Positions 6,923 through 12,727 of a stretch of 12,727 bases of DNA are shown in pieces. The notes beneath the pieces were generated by a model that was given only the letters and a program-made list of their open reading frames with translations, was not told the origin of the DNA and searched no databases. Origin of the DNA: Proteobacteria bacterium UBA1278 (lineage in GTDB: Bacteria; Pseudomonadota; Gammaproteobacteria; Comchoanobacterales; Comchoanobacteraceae). The DNA lies in assembly GCA_002308435.1 (NCBI GenBank), contig DBUY01000036.1:931-13657 (forward strand), given 5' to 3'. The first letter of the stretch is position 1; every line of letters begins with the position of its first letter. Made by a program: the position numbers and the translations under genes.

Positions 6923-9900
6923 TTAAGCCACTACCTCTTTGAAGTTCGGGTCTTTTCGATACTGTGTAATGATCTCATTGGCCAATTGCTCGACTAAACC
7001 CGTCTTTTGATCCTCGTCTAATTTACTGCCGTCATCCTCAGCTTGCTGTGCACGCTTAAGCAGAAACTTAGCAGCTGATCCGGATGGAAAAATACGTGCC
7101 AATACTTTTCGCGTCTCGGCTGGACCGAGACGTTTGTATAGGTAATTACGTAAAAGATAATCTTCTGAGGTTGTACTGAGCGCCCAAATTTCGATGGGAC
7201 CTAGTGTGAGTGTAATTAACTGAGTGGTCGTGCCCTGCTTCGTTGAAAATTGACCCAACATCGTCGCCCCTTGATCGGAAGGCCCACGAACATAGTCTCG
7301 TAATGCTTGCTCTGCAGAACCCTTGAGACCAAATACTGACTTTGCTTTCTGGATTGCTTGCTCTGGCCCAGCATCTAATATAAATACTGATGTAGCAAAG
7401 TCGATCATAACACTATCAAAATCGTCTAATGATTGAGATAGCAATGCGACTTGAACGCGCCACTTTCTGCCTTCTCGCATATCCACGACGACTTGATCTC
7501 TCACTGCTTGAGCGTGACTGGTACGGTGAAATTCATCGAGTACAAGACGTTTGGGGTCTTCTTGTGCTTCAGCCGCACGTTTCTCGTGGTAACTTTTGTA
7601 GGCGTCTGATAACTTTGACATGGATGCAACGTTCAAGTAAAAGTCTTTTGTCAGCACATACCGTGCAAGCATGTACATCACTGCAGTCTGTCGATCAGCT
7701 GCAACACCACCTGCCTTTGCCACCTCATCCAGATCCAATGAGACTACTCTTGCGTCACCGATGTCAAACTTTGTGACCCGTGACAGAACTGGATACTCTC
7801 TAACCGAGCTAGAAATCATTCGTGTAAATGCTGTGATGAGATTCTCTCCGGTCGGTGTGGTCACCTTGCCGTAGAGATCTTGTACAGCGCTAGTCCGAGC
7901 AATGGATGCAAGGTCACTCAGTAACGGAACGGCGTGACGCTGTGCCATCATGGCCTCTGAGAGACACCCAGCAAGAAATAATGCATCTGTCACTTCCCAC
8001 CAAGAGGTTTTCTCATCTGGCACAAAATTAATATCTTTGAGAATATCGTCAATATCTGGTTCAGCCGCTTGCGTATAGACATTGGGGTTATTATCGTTCG
8101 AGAAGTTTTTGTATGCCTCGTCAATCACTAAACCAATCATGTCTGTCATCCCATCATAAGGCTTGGCTTCCCCAATTGGTGTTGTTAACAGCGCAATAAA
8201 GTTGATCAGGAATGAGCGCTCCAGTGGCATAGGAGATCGAGAACCCAGCTGAGTATCAAACGGATTGATGGCATAATCTTCCGTCATCTGTAAGCGATAA
8301 TATGCGGCCAGATTGCGTTGTTCGATTGGTAATGCTTCTTTTAATAGTGAAATTAGTCCACTACTAGATGGACCAATATCAATGATTGATACTCTTGGTA
8401 AACGCTTTAACCCACCCATGAGACATAACGCGAGGTTAGTTGCATTGGATAATACTGATTTACCAGAACCGGGCCGCGCGAAGAATAGATCGATACAGGT
8501 TGTTTGTATTGGTGATCCGGGTTGATAAGGCCATATTTTCCCGTCAGGCGATCGAAACAGCAAGGCGCCTTTTTCCCACGGTGAAGTGGGTCGAAATAGT
8601 GGCAACATACAGATTGCATCTGACAATGAAGCGGCGGTACTGGTTGAGACACTTTTAGTAGATATGGCTGGGACTGTAGAAACAAAGCCACTAAATGCGT
8701 CACCACAGAACTGACTCACATCGCAAGTACCCCAGCCTTGAATGGCTCGAGCAAGAATTGAGTGTCTGACCTTGAGTAGTGCCATATCAGTCTCTGGTGC
8801 CCATGTGGTAGCACATACTTTTAACGACACAATGGTATCGTCTGTATTGAGATCAATATAACTCAGTAAATCAACTCCATCGGCGATGAGTCGATTTTGC
8901 GCAGATGAGAAGGATAAAATAACAGCCAGTGCTTTTTTCATTCTGACTGTCTGTAATCCACCACTTTCGAGCAGAAACGAAATCCGCCACGGAATTTCAG
9001 ATTGTAATGTGCGTGATAGCAACGCATTGAATGGTTGTATATCTCTTGGGAAGAGGTCGATATAGACACCGGCATATATCATATTCCCGACTTGTACAGT
9101 ATCGAATGTGCGATTAAAGGCATCTCTTGGGAAAATTTGTTTTACTAATGACGGCCATAATATATCAGCGATATCACCGGTAAAACTTTTTGCCACTTTA
9201 GGCCGTATTTTGTCACCTGGAAGAATAGCGCCCCAATTTTTATCTGTAAACTCAAGATCAACTTCTCGGCGGATAGCATAGATAGCAGCGTGCACATCTA
9301 ATGTGACAATCTGTAATCCATAGGACTTTGCTGTCGTTATCACTGTTTTTATATTTGTTTCGTGACTGTCTCTGAGGTCGGGTATAGCCGCTACAATATT
9401 CTGTGTGTAACGAAAAACAGGCATATTCTCTGCTTTGTATTGCTTTGACTTTTTCGTCATGGCTGCTTTTTGTTGCTCACGAGTCAAGCTTTCGACTTTT
9501 GTCCAAACGACAACGTAAACCGCTTCGTATGCGCACCAACGTGCCATGTTGATGAGACGCTCGTCCAGTAGATCATCGAGGTCTAGTTTGAGCGTTTTAC
9601 AGGTGCTTCTACACTCAGCATAGTTATCATACAATACCTCGTGTACTTTTTCTTTGCTGTATGTAAAAACAACTTGAAGACCGTGACCGTCGATAGACAT
9701 AAACGGTGAGAAGGCTTGCACAATCCCTTTGTGGATATTCTGAAACTCCTCTGGTCCGACTACTGATGAAACACCGTCAACCCGCATGATAGTACATAGC
9801 GAACCGTCATTTGTAACTAATGTCACAGGGCCGTCCGCTGTCTGTATGTCACAGTTCGAGGCGATGGTTGTTGCTAAACCACTACTAAACCACGCGAGTA

Positions 9901-9943
9901 GCGTGTCGACTGAATCGAGAATCGGATCGATGAGACCGCTCAT
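6923..9943 (-). CDS. icmB: Dot/Icm type IVB secretion ATPase IcmB/DotO
   Basis: This VirB4-like cytoplasmic ATPase energises the Dot/Icm type IVB secretion system at the inner membrane. The length (1006 residues from this start) matches Legionella IcmB at about 1009. Counting from the upstream ATG, the Walker A motif ARPGSGKS lies at 491-498 and Walker B RLVLDEF at 801-807, with the Asp-Glu pair at 805-806. The part before residue 450 is the N-terminal domain found in VirB4-class proteins. I chose the ATG at 9941-9943 because GGAG (9950-9953) is 6 nt upstream; the earlier ATG at 9947-9949 directly abuts that GGAG and is unlikely. The gene follows icmJ by 26 bp in the same order as in Legionella. 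The icmF/icmH genes that can follow icmB in Legionella are absent here; the minus-strand block ends and convergent genes begin. Confidence 0.93.
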   Translation of the reverse strand: MSGLIDPILDSVDTLLAWFSSGLATTIASNCDIQTADGPVTLVTNDGSLCTIMRVDGVSSVVGPEEFQNIHKGIVQAFSPFMSIDGHGLQVVFTYSKEKVHEVLYDNYAECRSTCKTLKLDLDDLLDERLINMARWCAYEAVYVVVWTKVESLTREQQKAAMTKKSKQYKAENMPVFRYTQNIVAAIPDLRDSHETNIKTVITTAKSYGLQIVTLDVHAAIYAIRREVDLEFTDKNWGAILPGDKIRPKVAKSFTGDIADILWPSLVKQIFPRDAFNRTFDTVQVGNMIYAGVYIDLFPRDIQPFNALLSRTLQSEIPWRISFLLESGGLQTVRMKKALAVILSFSSAQNRLIADGVDLLSYIDLNTDDTIVSLKVCATTWAPETDMALLKVRHSILARAIQGWGTCDVSQFCGDAFSGFVSTVPAISTKSVSTSTAASLSDAICMLPLFRPTSPWEKGALLFRSPDGKIWPYQPGSPIQTTCIDLFFARPGSGKSVLSNATNLALCLMGGLKRLPRVSIIDIGPSSSGLISLLKEALPIEQRNLAAYYRLQMTEDYAINPFDTQLGSRSPMPLERSFLINFIALLTTPIGEAKPYDGMTDMIGLVIDEAYKNFSNDNNPNVYTQAAEPDIDDILKDINFVPDEKTSWWEVTDALFLAGCLSEAMMAQRHAVPLLSDLASIARTSAVQDLYGKVTTPTGENLITAFTRMISSSVREYPVLSRVTKFDIGDARVVSLDLDEVAKAGGVAADRQTAVMYMLARYVLTKDFYLNVASMSKLSDAYKSYHEKRAAEAQEDPKRLVLDEFHRTSHAQAVRDQVVVDMREGRKWRVQVALLSQSLDDFDSVMIDFATSVFILDAGPEQAIQKAKSVFGLKGSAEQALRDYVRGPSDQGATMLGQFSTKQGTTTQLITLTLGPIEIWALSTTSEDYLLRNYLYKRLGPAETRKVLARIFPSGSAAKFLLKRAQQAEDDGSKLDEDQKTGLVEQLANEIITQYRKDPNFKEVVA

Positions 9944-9969
9944 TGTCATCTCCGGTTAAGCACATGGTG

Positions 9970-10578
9970 CTATTTGTTTACTGTTGCAGCAGCATCCTGT
10001 GACCAATCTTTGATCTGTTGCTTGAAATCCGTCAATTTTGGTAATAGTCGTAGATCTTTCAGTGTTCGGTTAGCAATTTTATCGATGCCGTCAAGTGGTG
10101 TATTGAGCACCATCTCGCCGAATATCTTTGGATCGCTTCTTCCTTCACCATAGGCTGACTCAACTGGGTTTGCCCTGAGTTTAAGCGTGTTGTACGTGTC
10201 CTGAGCAGTTCGCTCGTGCACTGTTGCGTTGGCAATTGCACAGAACAATGTGTGGCACAAACCATTCAAATCTGACTGCGTCATCTCAGGCAAGTGAACC
10301 AACGTACCTCCGCCACCGAGCATGGGGACTCGCTCAACAAATAGACACTGCGTACACAATGGACATGCTGTTAGCATGTTGCTCATTTTGTTGTTGCGAT
10401 AGTTACCATCACGATTGACAACACTCATGTGTTGAGTAGCGCGAAACCCGCAATAACGACATTTATTGTGGTCGCGATCAAGCACTTTGCGTTTAAAGTC
10501 CACGAAGCCGGGCATGGACTCACGTCGTGAGTAATCTTCGTATGCACTACGAGAAAACTTCAGCTGGAGATTTTCCAT
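9970..10578 (-). CDS. icmJ: Dot/Icm coupling-complex protein IcmJ/DotN
   Basis: The 202-residue protein matches IcmJ/DotN (about 208 residues in Legionella). This is a cytosolic subunit of the type IV coupling complex that binds DotL and helps present effectors. A zinc-binding HNH-like fold is visible: CRYCGF at residues 40-45 and CPLC at 72-75, with a further Cys78, separated by an Asn-rich segment. The start is well supported, with AGAGG (10585-10589) 6 nt upstream of the ATG. It sits between icmD (24 bp upstream) and icmB (26 bp downstream), the conserved icmD-icmJ-icmB order. The nuclease fold is expected to serve as a structural zinc module rather than an active nuclease, based on knowledge of the Legionella protein. 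Confidence 0.9.
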   Translation of the reverse strand: MENLQLKFSRSAYEDYSRRESMPGFVDFKRKVLDRDHNKCRYCGFRATQHMSVVNRDGNYRNNKMSNMLTACPLCTQCLFVERVPMLGGGGTLVHLPEMTQSDLNGLCHTLFCAIANATVHERTAQDTYNTLKLRANPVESAYGEGRSDPKIFGEMVLNTPLDGIDKIANRTLKDLRLLPKLTDFKQQIKDWSQDAAATVNK

Positions 10579-10602
10579 GTTCGGCCTCTGGTTGAGTGGT
10601 TC

Positions 10603-10965
10603 TTAGCTGCTTGAAGTGCTACCAATATCATCGAAACCACTACCGGATGCGCCGCCTGATGTTGTTCCTGAAGAGAATATTGTCGAGCCTGTTTGATCGA
10701 TGAGGTTAGGTAGGAAGACGAGTAAGACACCAACACCTAATAGTGTAAACGGTGTACCGATTGGTATTTGCTGAGGGTTGTCCCGGTGCTGTTTAAACTT
10801 AAAAAGTCCAAAGACGATAAAAATTAGACCCACAAGGTACGCACCACCACCAACAAGGGCAGCAATTTGTGTGAAAGTGCTGTTAATTGACTCGGCCATA
10901 TTTCCGATGTTTGCTGACGCAGATAGTGCCAAAGCCGCTATTGCAGGAACGATTATGTATCTCAT
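10603..10965 (-). CDS. icmD: Dot/Icm inner-membrane protein IcmD/DotP
   Basis: The 120-residue protein has a signal peptide (about residues 1-18). It then has two hydrophobic helices flanking the loop KFKQHRDNPQQIPIGTP (56-72), and a Gly/Ser-rich tail. Legionella IcmD is about 132 residues with the same arrangement, and icmD is immediately followed by icmJ there as here. Its exact role in the secretion channel is not well defined; it is an essential membrane component in Legionella. An excellent ribosome-binding site AGGAG (10972-10976) lies 6 nt before the ATG. Upstream is a 451-bp gap rather than the previous operon gene, so this gene and icmJ-icmB may have their own promoter. TTGCAA followed 17-18 bp later by TTAATTA is a weak candidate. 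Confidence 0.85.
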   Translation of the reverse strand: MRYIIVPAIAALALSASANIGNMAESINSTFTQIAALVGGGAYLVGLIFIVFGLFKFKQHRDNPQQIPIGTPFTLLGVGVLLVFLPNLIDQTGSTIFSSGTTSGGASGSGFDDIGSTSSS

Positions 10966-11085
10966 GAATATCTCCTATTAATCACTGATCCATAATTAAT
11001 TAACCATAAATTAAGTGTGTTTGCAAGCTGAATGTCCATTTGAATTCTATCATGAATGATGCTTTAGATCGAGTGCAAGGACACT

Positions 11086-11113
11086 TTGCAGACTGATTAT
11101 TGTTTCATATAAT
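11086..11113 (+). promoter_or_regulatory. Promoter-like sequence antisense to the dot/icm genes
   Basis: A perfect TATAAT (11108-11113) lies 16 bp after TTGCAG (11086-11091), a weak -35. Transcription would begin near 11120, only about three bases before the ATG of the plus-strand micro-ORF. That would make a leaderless message. Confidence 0.4.
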
Positions 11114-11122
11114 TTATCGATC

Positions 11123-11275
11123 ATGTTGAGTGGCTTTACCCCACTCGTTACGACTTATTATTTAATGATGATTGATGGATTGATTACTCCTGGAGTCTTG
11201 ACCGCCGTTCGAGCTGTAATTTTGGGGGTAATTATCGTTCTTGTTCGTCGGTTCAAGAGAAGGAAGAATCGTTGA
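11123..11275 (+). CDS. Putative 50-residue membrane micro-protein
   Basis: This short frame encodes a single hydrophobic helix (about residues 24-41, GVLTAVRAVILGVIIVLV) followed by a strongly basic end (RRFKRRKNR). That is the usual form of a bacterial single-span micro-protein with a cytoplasmic positive tail. It lies antisense within the dot/icm operon gap and directly after a TATAAT box. There is no Shine-Dalgarno sequence, so translation would be leaderless or weak. Internal ATGs at codons 15-16 are alternatives. The same frame remains open for 62 codons after the TGA (to 11461), so this may instead be the first half of a gene broken by a stop. No family was recognised. Confidence 0.42.
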   Translation: MLSGFTPLVTTYYLMMIDGLITPGVLTAVRAVILGVIIVLVRRFKRRKNR

Positions 11276-11461
11276 TCTCTATGGCAGTTGGTTGCTGCTA
11301 CTTCACGTCGTCTGTATGGATTGAGTAGCCCGAATGTACTGATCAATCACGATCGAGCAGCATGGCGTACAGGGTCAATGGCTCTATTCATACATATAGC
11401 TTGTTATAAAGCTGAGTTATTGGGGCTTGGCCCATGGGTTGTTAGCTATGTAGGCATCTGA
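11276..11461 (+). pseudogene. Possible remnant continuing the micro-ORF frame past TGA
   Basis: After the TGA at 11273-11275 the same frame stays open for 61 sense codons before TGA 11459-11461. The product starts SLWQLVAATSRRLYGLSSP and has a plausible mixed composition. The last 45 bp overlap the 3' end of the 140-residue icmD-like gene on the other strand. A decayed gene, a stop readthrough, or a chance open frame are all possible; chance alone would give such a run perhaps one time in twenty. Confidence 0.22.
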
Positions 11462-11839
11462 GACACCTGTGGCTTCATTGTTAACACTGGTAAATATGGT
11501 ATCTGCACCTTCCTGCAATGTAGTCGGTAAAAAGATCAATCCTACACCAGCAAGTAAATAGATCAATCCTGTAGCAACGGGTACTTGGGTTGGGTTATCT
11601 CGATGCTGCTTGATTTTCATCATCGCAGCAACAACAAACACTAAACCCGCAAGATATGCACTGCCCCCGAGTAAGGTTGCAATCTGGTCAAAATTAGAAT
11701 ACACGTTCTGAAAAAGTGATTTGATACCGCCTTCGCTGCCATCATTACCTTTAAGAAAACTTTGCCCACTCGATTGTGCAAATACCTGAGTGGCTATGGT
11801 GGATAAAAGAAGCGTTTGTAGTGGTAACGGATACTTCAT
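11417..11839 (-). CDS. IcmD/DotP-like Dot/Icm membrane protein (extra paralogue)
   Basis: The 140-residue product has a signal peptide (about residues 1-21, ending VFA-QSS). It then has two hydrophobic helices around the loop KIKQHRDNPTQVPVATG (75-91). It is clearly homologous to the downstream IcmD: the segments GGSAYLAGLVFVVAAMMKIKQHRDNP here and GGGAYLVGLIFIVFGLFKFKQHRDNP there align without gaps. Its start lies 2 bp after the icmC stop and has no ribosome-binding site of its own, so it is probably translated by coupling from icmC. In Legionella, icmC is followed directly by one icmD; this gene is an additional family member. It could be a second IcmD, or the local counterpart of the related protein DotV; I cannot decide between these from sequence. 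Confidence 0.8.
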   Translation of the reverse strand: MKYPLPLQTLLLSTIATQVFAQSSGQSFLKGNDGSEGGIKSLFQNVYSNFDQIATLLGGSAYLAGLVFVVAAMMKIKQHRDNPTQVPVATGLIYLLAGVGLIFLPTTLQEGADTIFTSVNNEATGVSDAYIANNPWAKPQ

Positions 11840-11841
11840 AG

Positions 11842-12600
11842 TTACTGGCTAATTAGTGTTGATGACCCTTGGCCAAGCGCCCCTGCTTGAACGTCTTCAG
11901 TGTCTCCAAATAGGGTCTCTGATACCGGCTTGAGCAGCGAGGGCATGAACACAAGCAGTACGGCAATCATGATATACGCGAGTGGCATTGTCACTGGATT
12001 TTGCTGTGGATTATCGCGTACTGCCTTGAGCTTAATCATTGCAGCGATTGAGAACCCAAGCCCAGCTAAATAGGCTGATCCAACAATTACATTCATGAGA
12101 TCAGGAAATATATTAGTGAGGCGTGCTGCTGTTCCAAATAAACTGTCGGATTCTGGCTCTGTAAGTTGTGGTTGATAGGTTGATGAAACAAGCCCAATAT
12201 TTTTTGCTTGCTGACCACTCAGTGACATTGCTTGACCTGAGAACATGTTCCCAAAAATTGTGACTGCACCAGTTGTCATCAGTCCAGGAATAAATATCAG
12301 TAGCATTGCTGTCAGCAGAAATGCAAATGGCGTACTGACAGGTACTTGTGTCGGGTTCTCTCGCACCTGTTTAAACTTAAATATGGCTGCGATGATAAAA
12401 CCCCACCCGGACACAAATGACAAACCCAGTAGCATATCAACAACTGAGGTTGCTCCACCAGTCATTCGGGTAGCAATACAACCCAAACTGAGTGCCATAG
12501 CACTGCTCGTGCCACAGTTTAGCGAATCCGCGTAAACAACGGTTGTGAGAAGTAAAATTGCTGCCAATTTCAGGAATTTGAGACAATAATGACGTGTCAT
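11842..12600 (-). CDS. icmC: Dot/Icm membrane protein IcmC/DotE-like, two IcmD-type units
   Basis: The 252-residue protein begins with a signal peptide (about residues 1-24, ending VYA-DS). It contains two copies of the IcmD-type membrane unit. Unit 1 spans about residues 51-118 with loop KFKQVRENPTQVPVSTP (75-91). Unit 2 spans about 163-232 with loop KLKAVRDNPQQNPVTMP (190-206). Each loop is flanked by hydrophobic helices, giving about four membrane spans in total. A polar linker of about 45 residues joins the units. The position at the head of the block, before icmD-icmJ-icmB, matches icmC/dotE, but it is longer than Legionella IcmC (about 194 residues, from memory). A strong promoter places the transcript start only about 3 nt before the ATG, and no ribosome-binding site is visible. 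The next gene starts 2 bp after its stop. Confidence 0.78.
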   Translation of the reverse strand: MTRHYCLKFLKLAAILLLTTVVYADSLNCGTSSAMALSLGCIATRMTGGATSVVDMLLGLSFVSGWGFIIAAIFKFKQVRENPTQVPVSTPFAFLLTAMLLIFIPGLMTTGAVTIFGNMFSGQAMSLSGQQAKNIGLVSSTYQPQLTEPESDSLFGTAARLTNIFPDLMNVIVGSAYLAGLGFSIAAMIKLKAVRDNPQQNPVTMPLAYIMIAVLLVFMPSLLKPVSETLFGDTEDVQAGALGQGSSTLISQ

Positions 12601-12609
12601 AACATCATG

Positions 12610-12638
12610 ATCATATCACTGTTTTTTCTGCATGCCAA
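12610..12638 (-). promoter_or_regulatory. Strong sigma70-like promoter of the icmC operon
   Basis: Reading leftward, TTGGCA (12633-12638, five of six matches to TTGACA) is followed after exactly 17 bp by TATGAT (12610-12615, five of six matches to TATAAT). Only 9 bp separate the -10 box from the icmC ATG, so the message would be nearly leaderless. Confidence 0.6.
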
Positions 12639-12687
12639 CCATATATGACCTATATAGTCATTATGTGTTATTATATGAGGGCGAATT

Positions 12688-12727
12688 GTGTCTAGAAGTG
12701 CAGAAGAACAACAAGTCATTAACGATT
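12688..12727 (+). CDS. Start of a divergent gene running off the right edge
   Basis: A GTG at 12688 is preceded by GAGG 7 nt upstream (12677-12680) and opens a frame reading (M)SRSAEEQQVIND before the window ends. The overlapping ATG at 12675 hits a stop after six codons. Too little is visible to identify the product. Its orientation shows that the gene next to icmC is divergent, unlike the Legionella icmG-icmC order. The 87-bp spacer contains the palindromic octamer CTATATAG (12650-12657), inside TGAC/GTCA arms (12646-12660). Confidence 0.5.
   Translation, partial: MSRSAEEQQVIND

Larger units (their letters stand above)
10966..11416. other. 451-bp gap inside the secretion operon
   Basis: This gap separates two icmD-type genes that would otherwise be tightly packed. 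On the minus strand it holds only the icmD ribosome-binding site and AT-rich possible promoter sequence. On the plus strand it holds a promoter-like sequence (11086-11113), a 50-codon membrane micro-ORF (11123-11275), and an open frame continuing past that stop to 11461. A weak 5-bp hairpin (AGCTT 11398-11402, AAGCT 11409-11413) lies just beyond the 140-residue gene's stop and has no T-run. Confidence 0.6.

Noticed and set aside
7429..7874. Plus-strand frames inside icmB
   Set aside because: They are antisense to the conserved ATPase domain, lack start signals, and show no protein features.
11273..11275. TGA as a selenocysteine codon joining the two halves of the plus-strand frame
   Set aside because: No hairpin resembling a bacterial SECIS is evident just after it, and the context gives no selenoprotein motif.
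11158..11346. Minus-strand 62-codon frame in the operon gap, same direction as the dot/icm genes
   Set aside because: TTG start, no ribosome-binding site, and an unusually basic composition without a hydrophobic pattern. It looks like a shadow of the plus-strand frame.
11398..11413. Hairpin after the 140-residue icmD-like gene as a terminator
   Set aside because: Only a 5-bp AT-containing stem with no T-run on the minus strand.

Overview
The window most likely comes from a host-associated gammaproteobacterium of the Legionellales type (Legionella, Coxiella, Rickettsiella or Berkiella-like). Two independent signatures support this. The right half carries a Dot/Icm type IVB secretion block on the minus strand in the order icmC - extra icmD-like gene - icmD - icmJ - icmB, as read in the direction of transcription. 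The left half carries two adjacent plus-strand genes for ATP/ADP-translocase (NTT/Tlc) nucleotide carriers, which are characteristic of obligate intracellular bacteria. No sequence search was possible, so the names rest on motif, length and gene-order recognition.

Layout. Positions 1-1031 (minus) hold an open frame that runs off the left edge; no domain was recognised. An 80-bp divergent spacer follows. Positions 1112/1143-1739 (plus) hold a four-helix membrane protein whose start may be displaced by a one-base frameshift. A good sigma70-like promoter (1744-1773) precedes NTT carrier 1 (1801-3291), which is followed by NTT carrier 2 (3427-4881). A YheT-type alpha/beta hydrolase (4938-6008) comes next. 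Two small exported proteins of unknown function (6049-6468 and 6465-6896) have overlapping stop and start codons. The plus-strand genes then meet icmB tail to tail across 26 bp with no obvious terminator.

The secretion block (12600 down to 6923) encodes IcmC/DotE-like, IcmD-like and IcmD/DotP membrane proteins, the zinc-binding IcmJ/DotN coupling-complex subunit, and the large ATPase IcmB/DotO. A 451-bp gap between the two icmD-type genes (10966-11416) breaks the otherwise tight operon. It contains a plus-strand promoter-like sequence and a 50-codon membrane micro-ORF whose frame stays open past its TGA for another 62 codons. At the right edge a divergent gene begins at a GTG with a good ribosome-binding site (12688), so icmG does not lie directly upstream of icmC as it does in Legionella.

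Taken together, the NTT carriers would draw nucleotides or related metabolites from a host cell, and the Dot/Icm machine would deliver effectors into it. The most unusual points are the four copies of one IcmD-type membrane unit across three consecutive genes, the antisense micro-gene inside the secretion operon, the coupled pair of unknown exported proteins, and several starts that appear leaderless or lack a Shine-Dalgarno sequence. I saw no rRNA, tRNA, CRISPR, insertion sequence or convincing intrinsic terminator.
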